A stretch of 64,000 bases of DNA from Streptococcus pneumoniae. GTDB taxonomy: Bacteria; Bacillota; Bacilli; Lactobacillales; Streptococcaceae. The stretch covers positions 124,001 through 188,000 of the forward strand of contig NZ_CRPU01000003.1 in the NCBI RefSeq assembly GCF_001096185.1, written 5' to 3'. The notes under the pieces are model-generated. The model searched no databases. It was not told the origin of the DNA and was given only the letters and a program-made list of their open reading frames with translations. A program made the position numbers and the translations under genes. Within the stretch, counting starts at the first letter, position 1; every line of letters starts with the position of its first letter. Shown here one piece after another: positions 1 through 9,864 of the stretch.

Positions 1-168
1 ATATTTTTTTGTAACCTCTAGAAAGTCAAAAGCACCATAAAGATTGTCAATATCCATCATAGCCAAATGGGTGTAGCCGTATTCTTTAGCTGCTCTCACA
101 TACTTTTCGATCGAAATGATGCTTTCCATAAAACTATAGACTGTTTTTGTATCTAGTTGTGCGATCAA
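1..168 (-). CDS. dnaE: DNA polymerase III alpha subunit DnaE, N-terminal fragment (runs off the window)
   Basis: Only the first 56 codons are in the window; the gene continues beyond position 1. The translation begins MIAQLDTKTVYSFM and continues into the PHP domain (LAMMDIDNLYGAFDF), as in the DnaE replicative polymerase of streptococci. The start is a TTG at 168-166 with a purine-rich GAGGAG-like ribosome site just upstream; no ATG fits. It is divergent from pepX, an arrangement I recall from pneumococcus. Start assignment is fairly certain, product assignment rests on a short fragment. Confidence 0.8.
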   Translation of the reverse strand, partial: MIAQLDTKTVYSFMESIISIEKYVRAAKEYGYTHLAMMDIDNLYGAFDFLEVTKKY

Positions 169-198
169 TTTACACTTCTCCTCTATCCTTCTCACTAT

Positions 199-204
199 AT
201 TATA
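199..204 (-). promoter_or_regulatory. dnaE promoter, extended -10
   Basis: On the minus strand TGGTATAAT is seen about 30 nt upstream of the dnaE TTG start, an extended -10 hexamer. No strong -35 is visible, which is usual for extended -10 promoters of streptococci. Confidence 0.6.
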
Positions 205-474
205 CCATTTTCACCTATAAAAGGCTGCTCTTGAGAAAAATTTCATCAGCGTACTAATTTACTTTTTATTCATTTGTATTTTTGTCATTATTTTTTATAT
301 TTATACTATATTATATACAAAATAGAAAACATATAATATAAATATCCTAGAATTTTTATATTATAACCTATTATATCTATTGTTACACTGTTCTCTATAT
401 TGAATTTAGCACTTTATTCATTTTTATTGGATTATTTCCTTTTGCAGTTAACAATTCCCTTTCTGCTTTTTTTT

Positions 475-483
475 TGATATAAT
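475..483 (+). promoter_or_regulatory. pepX promoter, extended -10
   Basis: TGATATAAT lies about 30 nt before the pepX start, and a GGAGG ribosome site follows 4 nt before the ATG. The 205-474 stretch between this and the dnaE promoter is very AT-rich and holds no gene that I can see. Confidence 0.65.
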
Positions 484-514
484 AACCTTAACTATCATTC
501 TATATGGAGGTTCT

Positions 515-2788
515 ATGCGTTTTAATCAATATAGTTATATCACTTTCCCAAAAGAAAATATCTTATCTGAACTAAAAAAATATGGCTTTGATTTACAAAA
601 CACAGCCAATCCCAAGGAATTGCTGGAAACTTTTTTACGTCGCTTATTTTTCACTTATGAGAACACCGACTATCCACTCTCCTGCTTAGCTATAGATAAA
701 GAAACTAACATATTAACTTTTTTCAAATCTGACAAAGACTTGACAGCAGATATTTTTTATACTGTCGCCTTTCAACTTTTAGGCTTTTCTTATTTGATTG
801 ACTTCGAAGACAGTGAAGCTTTTCGTAAAGAGACTGGATTTCTTATTGTATACGGTGACTTGATTGAAAATCTCTATCAGTTACTCAATACTCGCACCAA
901 AAAGGGGAATACCCTGATTGATCAACTGGTAAGCGACGGTCTTATTCCGGAGGATAATGACTATCACTACTTTAACGGCAAGAGTTTGGCTACTTTTTCT
1001 AGCCATGATGTCATTCGTGAAGTCGTTTACGTTGAGTCTCGTGTCGATACTGACCAAAAAGAGCTACCAGACCTAGTCAAGGTCAGCATTATTCGTCCAC
1101 GTTATGAGGGGCAAATCCCTGTCATCATGACAGCCAGTCCTTATCATCAGGGAACAAATGACAAGGCTAGTGATAAGGCTCTCTACAAGATGGAGCGCGA
1201 GCTTGAGGTGAAACCTGCTCATAAGATTGAACTAGAGGAACCTCAACTCAATCTCGTCCAACCCCAAGGTCAAGCTGAACTTGTGTCAGAAGCTGAGGAA
1301 AAGCTAAGTCACATCAACTCTAGCTATACACTCAACGACTACTTCCTTCCACGAGGTTTTGCCAATCTCTATGTGTCAGGTATTGGTACCAAAGACTCTA
1401 CTGGTTTCATGACTAATGGAGACTACCAACAAATCGAGGCTTATAAAAATGTCATCGATTGGCTAAATGGCCGTTGCCGTGCCTTTACCGACCATACGCG
1501 CCAGCGTCAAGTCAAGGCTGACTGGTCAAACGGAAAAGTAGCTACAACGGGACTTTCCTATCTAGGTACCATGTCAAACGGCCTTGCCACTACAGGTGTT
1601 GATGGTTTAGAAGTAATCATTGCTGAGGCTGGCATTTCTTCATGGTACAACTACTACCGTGAAAACGGTCTGGTAACTAGCCCAGGTGGCTATCCAGGTG
1701 AGGACTTTGACTCCCTTGCTGAGTTAACCTATTCTCGTAATCTCTTGGCTGGCGACTATATCCGTGGCAATGAAGCTCACCAATCTGACTTAGAAAAAGT
1801 AAAAGAACAACTGGATCGCAAGTCTGGTGACTACAACCAGTTTTGGCACGACCGCAATTATCTGCTCAATACTGATAAAGTAAAGGCAGAGGTTGTCTTT
1901 ACCCACGGTTCTCAGGATTGGAATGTCAAACCACTTCATGTTTACCAGATGTTCCGTGCTCTTTCTGCTCATATAAATAAGCATCTCTTTTTCCATAATG
2001 GCGCACATGTTTACATGAACAACTGGCAGTCCATTGACTTCCGTGAGTCCATGAATGCTTTGTTGACAAAGAAATTACTGGGACAAGATACAGATTTCCA
2101 ACTTCCTACTGTTATCTGGCAGGACAATACAGCCCCTCAGACTTGGTTATCACTTGATAACTTCGGTGGGCAAGAAAACTGTGAAACCTTCTCACTTGGT
2201 CAAGAAGAGCAAGTTATTCAAAACCAGTACCCAGATGAGGATTTTGAGCGCTATGGTAAAACCTACCAGACCTTCAATACAGAACTCTATCAAGGGAAAA
2301 CAAATCAGATTACTATTGACCTTCCTGTGACCAAGGACATTCATTTAAACGGTCGCGCTCAGCTCAATCTACGTATCAAATCCAGCACAAACAAGGGACT
2401 CTTATCTGCTCAACTACTGGAACTTGGTCAAAAGAAATACCTACAACCTTATCCAGCTATTTTAAGTGCTAAAACCATTGATAATGGACGCTATCACATG
2501 TTGGAAAATCTCTGTGAATTACCATTTAGGCCAGATGCACAACGAGTCGTGACAAAAGGCTACCTTAATTTACAAAATAGAACTGATCTACTGTTAGTAG
2601 AGGATATTACTGCAGATGAATGGATGGATATCCAATTTGAACTGCAACCTACTATTTATAAGCTAAAAGAAGGAGATACTCTTCGTTTAGTCCTCTATAC
2701 TACTGACTTTGAAATCACCATACGTGACAATACCGACTACCACTTGACTGTCGACCTCACTCAGTCCACGCTTACCATACCTTGCTAA
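515..2788 (+). CDS. pepX: Xaa-Pro dipeptidyl-peptidase PepX
   Basis: Cytoplasmic serine peptidase that removes X-Pro dipeptides from the N terminus of peptides, used in proline-peptide nutrition by streptococci and lactococci. The 757-residue length is typical of streptococcal PepX (family S15). The nucleophile motif GLSYLG puts the serine at residue 348; the acid lies in HGSQDW (Asp468) and the histidine in NGAH (His498), the same numbers as the lactococcal enzyme. A GGAGG site 4 nt before the ATG supports the start. It is followed 16 nt later by the ArgR-type regulator, so the two are probably co-transcribed. Confidence 0.97.
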   Translation: MRFNQYSYITFPKENILSELKKYGFDLQNTANPKELLETFLRRLFFTYENTDYPLSCLAIDKETNILTFFKSDKDLTADIFYTVAFQLLGFSYLIDFEDSEAFRKETGFLIVYGDLIENLYQLLNTRTKKGNTLIDQLVSDGLIPEDNDYHYFNGKSLATFSSHDVIREVVYVESRVDTDQKELPDLVKVSIIRPRYEGQIPVIMTASPYHQGTNDKASDKALYKMERELEVKPAHKIELEEPQLNLVQPQGQAELVSEAEEKLSHINSSYTLNDYFLPRGFANLYVSGIGTKDSTGFMTNGDYQQIEAYKNVIDWLNGRCRAFTDHTRQRQVKADWSNGKVATTGLSYLGTMSNGLATTGVDGLEVIIAEAGISSWYNYYRENGLVTSPGGYPGEDFDSLAELTYSRNLLAGDYIRGNEAHQSDLEKVKEQLDRKSGDYNQFWHDRNYLLNTDKVKAEVVFTHGSQDWNVKPLHVYQMFRALSAHINKHLFFHNGAHVYMNNWQSIDFRESMNALLTKKLLGQDTDFQLPTVIWQDNTAPQTWLSLDNFGGQENCETFSLGQEEQVIQNQYPDEDFERYGKTYQTFNTELYQGKTNQITIDLPVTKDIHLNGRAQLNLRIKSSTNKGLLSAQLLELGQKKYLQPYPAILSAKTIDNGRYHMLENLCELPFRPDAQRVVTKGYLNLQNRTDLLLVEDITADEWMDIQFELQPTIYKLKEGDTLRLVLYTTDFEITIRDNTDYHLTVDLTQSTLTIPC

Positions 2789-2804
2789 AAGGAGTTACAT
2801 TATT

Positions 2805-3275
2805 ATGAATAAATCAGAACACCGCCACCAACTCATACGCGCTCTTGTCGCAAAAAACAAGATTCATACACAGGCTGAATTACAGTCCCTTCTTGCTGAG
2901 AACGACATTCAAGTGACCCAGGCAACCCTCTCACGCGACATCAAAAATATGAACCTGTCAAAAGTCCGCGAAGAAGATAACGCTTATTATGTTCTTAATA
3001 ATGGTTCCATCTCAAAATGGGAAAAACGTTTGGAAAACTATATGGAAGATGCCCTCATCATGTTGCGACCTATTCAGCACCAAGTCCTACTCAAAACTCT
3101 TCCTGGTCTAGCACAATCGTTCGCTACAATTATTGATGCTCTTGATTTCCAAGATATTATCGCAACCCTTTGTGGTGATGATGTTTGCCTTATCATCTGT
3201 GAAGATGCAGATACTGCTCAAAAGTGCTTTGAAGAACTGAAAAAATTCGCCCCACCATTTTTCTTTGAAGAATAA
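2805..3275 (+). CDS. argR: ArgR/AhrC-family transcriptional regulator
   Basis: A 156-residue protein with the two-domain layout of arginine repressors. Residues about 1-70 form a winged helix with the family pattern QATLSRDIKNMNL; the remainder resembles the hexamerisation and arginine-binding domain, with an acidic GDDVCLIICED stretch where the arginine-contacting aspartates of ArgR lie. Streptococci carry several paralogues that act together at arginine genes, so the exact operon it controls cannot be told from here. It starts 16 nt after pepX with a GGAG site and is followed by a strong terminator. Confidence 0.88.
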   Translation: MNKSEHRHQLIRALVAKNKIHTQAELQSLLAENDIQVTQATLSRDIKNMNLSKVREEDNAYYVLNNGSISKWEKRLENYMEDALIMLRPIQHQVLLKTLPGLAQSFATIIDALDFQDIIATLCGDDVCLIICEDADTAQKCFEELKKFAPPFFFEE

Positions 3276-3337
3276 TAAATGACTACAACTAACAATTATG
3301 CTTTAAAAAAACCTGGTAGAAAGTCTTTAACATCAGA

Positions 3338-3384
3338 AAACGCATAGTATCAAGTGTTGAAAACCCTTGATACTATGCGTTTTG
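3338..3384 (+). terminator. Terminator after the ArgR-type gene
   Basis: A 16-bp inverted repeat (AACGCATAGTATCAAG and its complement, at 3339-3354 and 3366-3382) is followed by a T-rich tract. It ends the pepX-argR transcript. Confidence 0.85.
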
Positions 3385-3402
3385 CTTTATCCTAGGAAGA
3401 TT

Positions 3403-3599
3403 TATACTCTTCGAAAATCTCTTCAATCCGCGTCAGCGTCGCCTTGCCGTAGGTATGGTTACTGACTTCGTCAGTCTTATCTACAACCTCAAAACAGTGT
3501 TTTGAGCTGACTTCGTCAGTTTCATCTACAACCTCAAAACAGTATTTTGAGCAGCCTGCAGCTAGTTTCATAGTTTGCTCTTTGATTTTCATTGAGTAT
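3403..3599 (+). repeat. BOX element (boxA-boxB-boxC)
   Basis: A complete BOX repeat of the mitis group. BoxA (about 3403-3474) contains the ATACTCTTCGAAAATCTCTT end and, on the minus strand, the CTACGGCAAGGCGACGCTGA core used in BOX-PCR typing. There is one 45-bp boxB (3475-3519) and a boxC (3520-3599) ending in the complement of the ATACTCAATGAAAAT end. An open frame runs across it on the minus strand but is part of the repeat, not a gene. It fills much of the 577-bp gap between the ArgR-type gene and the ATP-grasp gene; 3600-3800 shows nothing else. Confidence 0.93.
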
Positions 3600-3802
3600 T
3601 AATAGACTTGTTTGGTATCTTGAAAACTATATCGTATAGGTGTCGTCATGGATCCTTTTAGCTGATTTAAGGATACGAAAACACAATACTATGACTCAAT
3701 TGAAATGTTAAAATTAAATTTCTAGCCACCTAATCCTGCTTCAAATAGTTATCGAACAAGTTTTATGATAGCTACCTTATTAGGATGCTCTTACTTTTTA
3801 TC

Positions 3803-3842
3803 AGACAAAACAAAAGGATTAAGGGAGTGAATTTCCTTAATC
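3803..3842 (-). terminator. Terminator of the ATP-grasp/esterase operon
   Basis: Inverted repeat GGATTAAGG (3815-3823) and CCTTAATCC (3834-3842). On the minus strand it is followed by TTTTGTTTTG, just after the stop of the ATP-grasp gene. Confidence 0.8.
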
Positions 3843-3852
3843 CGATAGTCTC

Positions 3853-5019
3853 TTAAGCCTGACGTTGTCCGAAATCTGCAATCATCTGATCCATTTCTTG
3901 TCGACTAGGTGTTGTCAGCATATAAAGGTAATCTCCTTGAAGTTCCGCAAAGGCTGCTGGCATGATTTTTTTAACCTTGAATCGCTGGCTATATTTGGCA
4001 AGCAAGTCCTCCTCAGAATAGACATAATGAGCATTTGCACGGCGAGAAGTAGCCAAACAATACTGCGGCTCAAACTCTGACACTGGGAACTCTTCTCCTG
4101 CGACAATGGCTGCATATCCACGATAGAGATCCAAAGAGTGAGCAAAGTTATAAACATCAATGGTGAAACCACCTGCAGGACGGTTATTGTACTCGATGGC
4201 AATATAATCATCCCCCTCACGGAAGAACTCAATATGGAAGAACCGTTCTTTCATACCAAATTCTTTGACAATTGCCTCACCATATTTACGTAATTTAGGA
4301 TCCATATCCTTGAGAACGTAATAAGAATTGTCCATCTTGTACATCATGAGATCAAGCGGTGTGTAGGCGTAGTCAAAGGTTGTTGAAAAGACAATCTTGC
4401 CATCCTTGTCCACTAGACCATCAAAGGTACAAATTTCGCTAGAGGTGACAAATTTCTCAAAGAAATAAAGGGTTGAATGATCCCACTCAGTCTTGAAGTG
4501 ATTGATATCGTCTTCTGTCTCAAGCTTAAAGGTTGCGGCTGCTCCAACTCCATTGTCAGGTTTGGCAATCATTGGAAGGCCAATTTCTTTTACAGCTTGA
4601 TTGACATCTGCTTCCGTCTTGATAACAGCTCCAGGTACCACGGGGACACCTGCTTTTTTGAACAGTTTCTTCATTTCAGACTTAAATTTCGTCTTTTTGA
4701 GATCCTCTGGTTTGGCACCAAAGACATTGAATTGTTCTCTGAGTGTTGCATCCAGCTCAAGCCAGTATTCATTATGAGACTCGATACGGTCAATTGGCCC
4801 ATGTTTATAAAAGAGAAAAGCAACTGCACGTTTGACTTCGTCTATGTTCTCAAGATTATCAACACGGAAATACTCGGTCAGGCTATTGCGTAAAGGTTCA
4901 TCCAATTGCTCGTATGGTTCTTGACCAATTCCCAAGACCGTGATGCCTTTATTAGCTAGTTCAATGGTAAACTGTTGAAAGTTTTGTGGATAATAGGGAG
5001 AAATAACAAGGTAATTCAT
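3853..5019 (-). CDS. ATP-grasp domain protein (carbamoyl-phosphate-synthase-like), substrate unknown
   Basis: A 388-residue cytoplasmic protein of the ATP-grasp superfamily, whose members join a carboxylate to an amine, thiol or similar nucleophile through an acyl-phosphate. Visible signatures are a pre-ATP-grasp N-terminal fold (about 1-110), the nucleotide-binding stretch GLPMIAKPDNGVGAAAT (about 150-170) and the magnesium-binding FFHIEFFREGDDYIAIEYNN (about 265-285). It is the last gene of a three-gene minus-strand operon with two alpha/beta-hydrolase esterases, 12 nt after the middle gene. The ligase substrate is unknown; the neighbours suggest that ester or amide chemistry on a shared metabolite is handled together. 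Confidence 0.75.
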   Translation of the reverse strand: MNYLVISPYYPQNFQQFTIELANKGITVLGIGQEPYEQLDEPLRNSLTEYFRVDNLENIDEVKRAVAFLFYKHGPIDRIESHNEYWLELDATLREQFNVFGAKPEDLKKTKFKSEMKKLFKKAGVPVVPGAVIKTEADVNQAVKEIGLPMIAKPDNGVGAAATFKLETEDDINHFKTEWDHSTLYFFEKFVTSSEICTFDGLVDKDGKIVFSTTFDYAYTPLDLMMYKMDNSYYVLKDMDPKLRKYGEAIVKEFGMKERFFHIEFFREGDDYIAIEYNNRPAGGFTIDVYNFAHSLDLYRGYAAIVAGEEFPVSEFEPQYCLATSRRANAHYVYSEEDLLAKYSQRFKVKKIMPAAFAELQGDYLYMLTTPSRQEMDQMIADFGQRQA

Positions 5020-5031
5020 AGGTAACTCCTT

Positions 5032-5772
5032 TTATAAATAGAGATTTCCAAGGAAATAAGGCATTTGTTTGCGCCACCATTCCCAGTCGTGGGCGACATC
5101 GTGTCCCCATTCAGCAAACCAGGCTGGAATTTGTTTCTGGTCAAAGGCTTCTTTGAGCTTGTAGAAGGATGGCAAGCCATCTTGTTCCCAGGCACCGAGA
5201 CCCGTACAAAGCACAATCTCTGCCTGACGATAACGGTCAATAAACCAGCCGTCATTCTGATTCCAGATATAATCTACTGGCGAGTTTTGGTAAATAGCAT
5301 CGTCGTTGTAGTAATCACCGACAAAGAAACGTGCATCGTAAACACCACTGAGAGCAATCACTTTTGTAAAGACATCTGGATGCTGGAGGAAGAAATTGAG
5401 TGCATGATAGGCTCCCATAGAGCAACCTGTCGTCATCATGCCATCAAACCAACCTGTCTTGTGCTTGATAAAAGGAATGGCCTCCTCAATCACATAACGT
5501 TCGTAGGCACGGTGCATTTCCGCTTGGTCATGAGCATTTTTCCAAGTAGCCAACCAGCTCTCGCTGTCTACACTGGATAGGGTAAAGAACTGAACACGGC
5601 CTTCCTCGATAAAGGAAGCACAGGCATCAATCATGCCAAAATCATAGTATTCGTTGTGACTACCACCTGATGAAGCAAAGACCACAACTGGAATCCCAGC
5701 ATGACCATAACGGTTAAGGTACATTTCACGGTTAAGATTGCCACTCCAGTGGCTAAGATGTTCAATATGCAT
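5032..5772 (-). CDS. Putative esterase, alpha/beta hydrolase (COG4947-like)
   Basis: A 246-residue alpha/beta hydrolase with no signal peptide. The nucleophile elbow is GCSMGAYHA (Ser near residue 117), and the closing histidine is probably in the GHDVAHDWEWW segment near the C terminus. It lies between a second esterase (21 nt upstream) and the ATP-grasp gene (12 nt downstream), so the three are almost surely co-transcribed. The family is annotated only as putative esterase and the natural substrate is not known. Confidence 0.78.
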   Translation of the reverse strand: MHIEHLSHWSGNLNREMYLNRYGHAGIPVVVFASSGGSHNEYYDFGMIDACASFIEEGRVQFFTLSSVDSESWLATWKNAHDQAEMHRAYERYVIEEAIPFIKHKTGWFDGMMTTGCSMGAYHALNFFLQHPDVFTKVIALSGVYDARFFVGDYYNDDAIYQNSPVDYIWNQNDGWFIDRYRQAEIVLCTGLGAWEQDGLPSFYKLKEAFDQKQIPAWFAEWGHDVAHDWEWWRKQMPYFLGNLYL

Positions 5773-5793
5773 TTCGTTTTTTCCTTTCTTAAC

Positions 5794-6618
5794 TTACCAT
5801 TTTTCTGCAAAAAATCTCAGACAATCTGGTAGATTTTCTGACCAAGGGATTTCACTATGGATGGCACCAGACTGAACTTTCAGCACAAGATTATCCAGAT
5901 GTACTCCCCCTGCTATCAAATCATGGTAATAGCGAAGCGACGAGTCGATATAGGCTTGTTTGATATTGCCAGCCATCAGGGTCTTGTCCGTATCATCTGC
6001 TTCTTCTGTTCCTACATAGATAAAGATACGCTGGTCAGGCGATAGTTGCTGACGCTCGATATAGCGGTTAAAGGCTTCTTGGTGGAGCCAGTTTGCAGAT
6101 GAAAAGACGCCCAGGCAACCAATTTGGTCTTGGTATTCCAAACCGATAAACTGGGTAATATTGCCTCCTAGTGAGGAACCAATCATGGCTGTATGCTGGC
6201 GGTCTGCTTTTGTACGATAGGTCTCATCGATAAAAGGCTTGACCACCTCCATAACAAACTCAGCATACTCCACACCCTTACCACCAAACTGCTGGCCTGG
6301 GATAGGAGATTCTTGGAACTTCCATGCCGCATACTCATTCATCCGCCCCATACCATCATTGTCAATAGCCACGACAATCATGCGACTGATATCCGGATTA
6401 CGCTTAATAGCTGGGATAATCTTCCACGAATGACCAATGAAGGACTCTTTGCTATAAAAAACATTCTGCCCGTCATGAAAGTATACAACAGGATAGGAAC
6501 GGCCCGTGTCTTTCTCATAATCTTTAGGTAGAAGAACACGTACGCGACGCTCCTTACCTGTATAAGGAACCTTAAGTTTGTGTTCTTTCATTTTTAGATA
6601 AAAGTAGGATTGATTCAT
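5794..6618 (-). CDS. Putative esterase, alpha/beta hydrolase (COG2819/EstD-like)
   Basis: First gene of the three-gene operon, encoding about 274 residues. It has the esterase-D pattern: YPVVYFHDGQN after the first strand, nucleophile elbow GSSLGG, and a C-terminal GAIHSEIPW histidine. I chose the ATG at 6618, which gives MNQSYFYLK. An in-frame TTG at 6642 would start only about 12 nt after the -10 box, leaving no room for a ribosome site. The family acts on small acyl esters; the substrate here is unknown. Confidence 0.78.
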   Translation of the reverse strand: MNQSYFYLKMKEHKLKVPYTGKERRVRVLLPKDYEKDTGRSYPVVYFHDGQNVFYSKESFIGHSWKIIPAIKRNPDISRMIVVAIDNDGMGRMNEYAAWKFQESPIPGQQFGGKGVEYAEFVMEVVKPFIDETYRTKADRQHTAMIGSSLGGNITQFIGLEYQDQIGCLGVFSSANWLHQEAFNRYIERQQLSPDQRIFIYVGTEEADDTDKTLMAGNIKQAYIDSSLRYYHDLIAGGVHLDNLVLKVQSGAIHSEIPWSENLPDCLRFFAEKW

Positions 6619-6653
6619 TGTCAGAAAACTCTCTATATTCAAAATTTTATCTC

Positions 6654-6683
6654 ATTATATCATAAAAATAGAAAAAAAGTCAG
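6654..6683 (-). promoter_or_regulatory. Promoter of the esterase/ATP-grasp operon
   Basis: On the minus strand an extended -10 (TGATATAAT, hexamer at 6654-6659) is preceded by CTGACT (6678-6683) at 18 bp spacing. The -35 overlaps the thiI terminator hairpin. Confidence 0.65.
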
Positions 6684-6718
6684 TTTTTTTACCTATTTTT
6701 AGAGAAAAAACTAACTTT
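6672..6718 (-). terminator. Terminator of the cysteine desulfurase-thiI operon
   Basis: Inverted repeat with arms at about 6677-6690 and 6705-6718 (AAGTTAGTTTTTT against its imperfect complement), followed on the minus strand by a T-rich tract. Confidence 0.7.
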
Positions 6719-6754
6719 CTTTCCTGATTTTCGCTATTCTTTTGTGTTTTCTGA

Positions 6755-7969
6755 TTAGAGCAGATTGTCAATCAAGTCATCGACTTCATCTTTTTCGGCT
6801 TGAGGTGTGATTTCAGTGATCATGATTCCAGCCACTGCTCGCTCAACCAAGCCTTCAACATCCATACGCGCTTCGTACTGCTCCGCATTCTTAATCTTAG
6901 GGTTTGTTTTCGGACGGTCAGGTGCAAAAATAGTACAACAGTCTTCAAAAGGCTGGATTGAAATGTCAAAGGTATCAATTTCCTGGGCGATGTCAATGAT
7001 TTCCAACTTATCCATGGTCACAACTGGACGGATAATGGGAGTGTTGGTAACAGCATTGATAGCCTGCATACTTTCAAGAGTTTGGCTGGCTACTTGACCT
7101 AGACTTTCCCCATTGATGATAACTAAACCATTTCGTACCTCACGAATACGGTCGGTAATCCGCATCATAAAGCGACGCGTCAAGGTCATGAGATAGGCTT
7201 CTGGCGCCTTAGCCTTGATTTCCTCTTGAATCTCAGTGAAAGGCACCTCGATAAACTGGATATTGCCGCCAAACTTGGTCAATTTACGGGTCAAATCCTG
7301 CGCTTTCTTGAGGGCACCGGGACTAGTATATGGTGGACTAGCAAAGTGAACTGCCTCTATATCTACCCCTCGTTTAAGCGCTAGATAGCCAGCTACAGGG
7401 GAATCGATTCCCCCTGACAACATGAGCATGCCCTTACCAGAAGTTCCCACTGGCAAACCACCAGCCCCACGAATGGTTTCATAAGAAAGATAGGCTGCTT
7501 CTTCACGAATCTCCACCTGAAGATTGATGTCAGGACTTTTCATTTGAGCTTGCACATTTGGAATGGCTTCGAATACAGCCCCTCCAAGTGTTTGGTTGAG
7601 TTCACGACTATCAAGTTCAAAGGTGTGGTCGCTACGCTTGCTAGAGATTTTAAAGGTCATGCCTTCCTTATAGATGTCCTGCATAATCTCTTGCACAGAA
7701 GACTTCAGAACTTCTACAGATTTTTCAACCTTATAAACAGGGGAAAAGTTTTGAATTCCAAATACTTGTTTGAGCGATTCTGCAACTGCTGTGTAATCCG
7801 CGCCATTGAGGTATGCATGGGCACGATCACGATCTGCGGTTACCTTGACTTGGGGATAGATAGACAAAACGTCTGAAATATTATTGCGAAGTTTATTGAT
7901 GAAACGCATACGGTTTTTGCCCTTGGTTGACAGCTCACCGTAGCGAATCATAATTTCTGAATATTGCAT
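6755..7969 (-). CDS. thiI: tRNA 4-thiouridine synthetase ThiI
   Basis: Adenylates U8 of tRNA and transfers sulfur to make 4-thiouridine; family members also feed thiazole synthesis. The 404 residues hold an N-terminal ferredoxin-like plus THUMP region (about 1-165) and a PP-loop pyrophosphatase domain with [11 protein letters not shown] (about 180-195). The C-terminal rhodanese domain of the E. coli enzyme is absent, as in many Firmicutes, so sulfur must come directly from a partner desulfurase. That partner is very likely the gene 8 nt upstream in the same operon. Confidence 0.95.
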   Translation of the reverse strand: MQYSEIMIRYGELSTKGKNRMRFINKLRNNISDVLSIYPQVKVTADRDRAHAYLNGADYTAVAESLKQVFGIQNFSPVYKVEKSVEVLKSSVQEIMQDIYKEGMTFKISSKRSDHTFELDSRELNQTLGGAVFEAIPNVQAQMKSPDINLQVEIREEAAYLSYETIRGAGGLPVGTSGKGMLMLSGGIDSPVAGYLALKRGVDIEAVHFASPPYTSPGALKKAQDLTRKLTKFGGNIQFIEVPFTEIQEEIKAKAPEAYLMTLTRRFMMRITDRIREVRNGLVIINGESLGQVASQTLESMQAINAVTNTPIIRPVVTMDKLEIIDIAQEIDTFDISIQPFEDCCTIFAPDRPKTNPKIKNAEQYEARMDVEGLVERAVAGIMITEITPQAEKDEVDDLIDNLL

Positions 7970-7977
7970 GAATGCTC

Positions 7978-9120
7978 CTATCTTACTTTTCTAGTTTGAT
8001 TGTAAATCAATTTTAACTTGGTCAAAAACTGCTCGACCTGACTCATATCATTTTCAAGGTCTAGACTAAGACGCACAGATGACTGGGCCTTATCCTTGTC
8101 CACTCCCATGGCAATCAAGGTGCCTGCAGGTTTTCCAGCCTTAGATGAACAAGCAGAGGTCGTAGAAATAAAAATATCATAGTCTTCAAAAGCGTGAACG
8201 ATGACTTCACCACGAACACCCTTGATTCCAAAAGTCAGGATATGAGGGGCAAAGTCTTCCTCATCTGAAAAGACAAAAATATCCGGATAGTCCAGAAGGG
8301 CTTGACGAATTACTGCCTTCATCTGTCCAGTCTTGCTTGTAAAGAAATCTAGCTTCTCCATAGACAAACGGAGAGCCTTGGCTGTCGCTGCAATCCCTGC
8401 CACATTTTCAGTTGTCGAACGGTAATCACGTTCCTGACCACCACCTGTTAAAAGAGGCGTAATCTTCTTGCCAGACTTGATATAGACAAAACCAACACCA
8501 CGAACTCCGTGGAACTTGTGACTCGAAAAGGTCGCGAAATCCACTCGTTCTGTCAGATATTTTTCAGTTGGAATCTTAGCAAGTGCTTGAACCGCATCAA
8601 CGTGGAAGGAAATAGTCGGCTTATCTGTCAACAGTTCTGAAATAGCCTCAATGGGCTGAACAGAGCCGATTTCATTGTTCACAGCCATGACAGAAACGAG
8701 GGTCGTATCAGGTCTTATCAAATCTGCTAGTGCCTCAACATCCACAAATCCTTTCTCATCTACTGGAGCAAAATCCACTTCAAAACCTTGAGATTTCAAC
8801 CAAAGAGCTGATTCTTTGACTGCTGGATGTTCAATGGCTGATACAATGATGTGCTTGCCAAACTGAGCTTTTTCAAAGGCAACACCCTTGATAACCCAGT
8901 TATCCCCTTCTGTTCCACCAGAAGTAAAGAAGATTTCATCGCTTTTCTTACCGATTAAATCTGCAATCTGTTGGCGAGAAGCATCTAAAATTCGTGTTGC
9001 CTGGTCTCCCAAACGATGGAGACTAGATGGATTTCCTAAAATTTTTGAAGCCACCTGCATATAGGTTTCAAGGGCTTCAGGATAGGGCTTGGTCGTCGCC
9101 GAATTATCAAAGTAAATCAT
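7978..9120 (-). CDS. Cysteine desulfurase (NifS/IscS type), ThiI partner
   Basis: PLP enzyme that takes sulfur from cysteine and passes it on as a persulfide. The 380-residue protein begins [17 protein letters not shown], has the PLP lysine in [11 protein letters not shown] and the catalytic cysteine in [11 protein letters not shown]. Its close linkage to thiI (8 nt) argues that it supplies ThiI for tRNA thiolation (the NifZ role of Bacillus). The Suf system has its own desulfurase at 21619-22845. Confidence 0.92.
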   Translation of the reverse strand: MIYFDNSATTKPYPEALETYMQVASKILGNPSSLHRLGDQATRILDASRQQIADLIGKKSDEIFFTSGGTEGDNWVIKGVAFEKAQFGKHIIVSAIEHPAVKESALWLKSQGFEVDFAPVDEKGFVDVEALADLIRPDTTLVSVMAVNNEIGSVQPIEAISELLTDKPTISFHVDAVQALAKIPTEKYLTERVDFATFSSHKFHGVRGVGFVYIKSGKKITPLLTGGGQERDYRSTTENVAGIAATAKALRLSMEKLDFFTSKTGQMKAVIRQALLDYPDIFVFSDEEDFAPHILTFGIKGVRGEVIVHAFEDYDIFISTTSACSSKAGKPAGTLIAMGVDKDKAQSSVRLSLDLENDMSQVEQFLTKLKLIYNQTRKVR

Positions 9121-9227
9121 GTTTTCTCACGCTTTCTAAAATCACTCCTTCTATTGTATCATGAAACGGAGCCTGCGACAAGAAAGGGCAATTCCTCTTT
9201 TTTTAAGATTTTTTTAAAGAAATGCGG

Positions 9228-9233
9228 TATAAT
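9228..9233 (+). promoter_or_regulatory. -10 box upstream of the 9259 gene
   Basis: TATAAT about 25 nt before the ATG at 9259; no convincing -35. An AAAGGAG ribosome site follows. Confidence 0.5.
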
Positions 9234-9258
9234 AAGTTTTAATCAAAGGAGAGAATGT

Positions 9259-9687
9259 ATGTCTAATTATCGTAGAACCTCAAAACCAAAAACAGAACAT
9301 CTCAAAAAAGGCTTCACGGTCTTTCAAAAAACCGTTGCGACTATCGCTAGTATCCTTGGCTTGATTACCGCGAGTATCACGATCATGAACGCCTTGGATA
9401 ATAACAAAAATACTAAAAAAGAACCTACGACAAGCCAGACGACAACCATTGTCAAAGAAATTCAAAAAGAATCCCCTAAGGAAAACACCAGTCCTAATAA
9501 GGAAACTAACACTAGTCAAGAAAAAACACAGCAAGAAGAAACGCCAAAATCTAGCGTCAAGGAAGAGAAAAAAGAAGAGCAGAAAGCATCAACTCAGGAT
9601 TCTTCTACTCCTACTCCAAGTAAACCTGCTACTGAAAATGAAAAACAGTCCAATACCCCAACTTCAGAAAATAAAACTAATCAATAG
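9259..9687 (+). CDS. Small membrane-anchored protein with Lys/Glu/Ser/Thr-rich tail (DUF6556-like)
   Basis: A 142-residue protein of unknown function. Residues 1-20 are basic (MSNYRRTSKPKTEHLKKG), residues about 24-44 form a single hydrophobic membrane segment (TVATIASILGLITASITIM), and the remaining hundred residues are a low-complexity, probably disordered tail rich in K, E, T, S, N and P. The ATG at 9259 is chosen because AAAGGAGAGA stands just before it; an upstream in-frame extension to 9154 would run through the promoter. The basic N terminus before the membrane segment suggests the tail is outside the cell. Confidence 0.72.
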   Translation: MSNYRRTSKPKTEHLKKGFTVFQKTVATIASILGLITASITIMNALDNNKNTKKEPTTSQTTTIVKEIQKESPKENTSPNKETNTSQEKTQQEETPKSSVKEEKKEEQKASTQDSSTPTPSKPATENEKQSNTPTSENKTNQ

Positions 9688-9698
9688 CCAGTAAAATA

Positions 9699-9858
9699 GA
9701 GTCTGGGACAAAAAGATTTTTATTTTAGGAATTATTTATTATAAATTTTTAAAATCGATAGATTAGATAAAAAAAAGCGAACAAAACAGAATTCTGAGTA
9801 TCAGATAACTTGTTTTGTTCGCTTTTTATATTTAAGGTTAGACTTTTATCCCAGACTC
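9699..9858. repeat. 160-bp MITE-like intergenic element with terminator core
   Basis: Terminal inverted repeats GAGTCTGGGACAAAA (9699-9714) and TTTTATCCCAGACTC (9844-9858) enclose an AT-rich segment. Inside is a second perfect hairpin (about 9773-9789 and 9811-9827, AAGCGAACAAAACA and its complement) flanked by A and T runs, so it can terminate transcription in both directions. It ends both the 9259 gene and ftsK. It may belong to the terminator-like small repeats of streptococci, but I cannot name the family with certainty. Confidence 0.7.
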
Positions 9859-9864
9859 CATTTT

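Noticed and set aside
3392-3592. 66-codon minus-strand frame with repeated CFEVVD motifs
   Set aside because: It lies wholly in the BOX element; the repeat units boxB and boxC explain the amino-acid repetition.
6619-6642. TTG start giving eight more residues for the first esterase
   Set aside because: It would begin about 12 nt after the -10 box with no ribosome site; the ATG at 6618 fits better.
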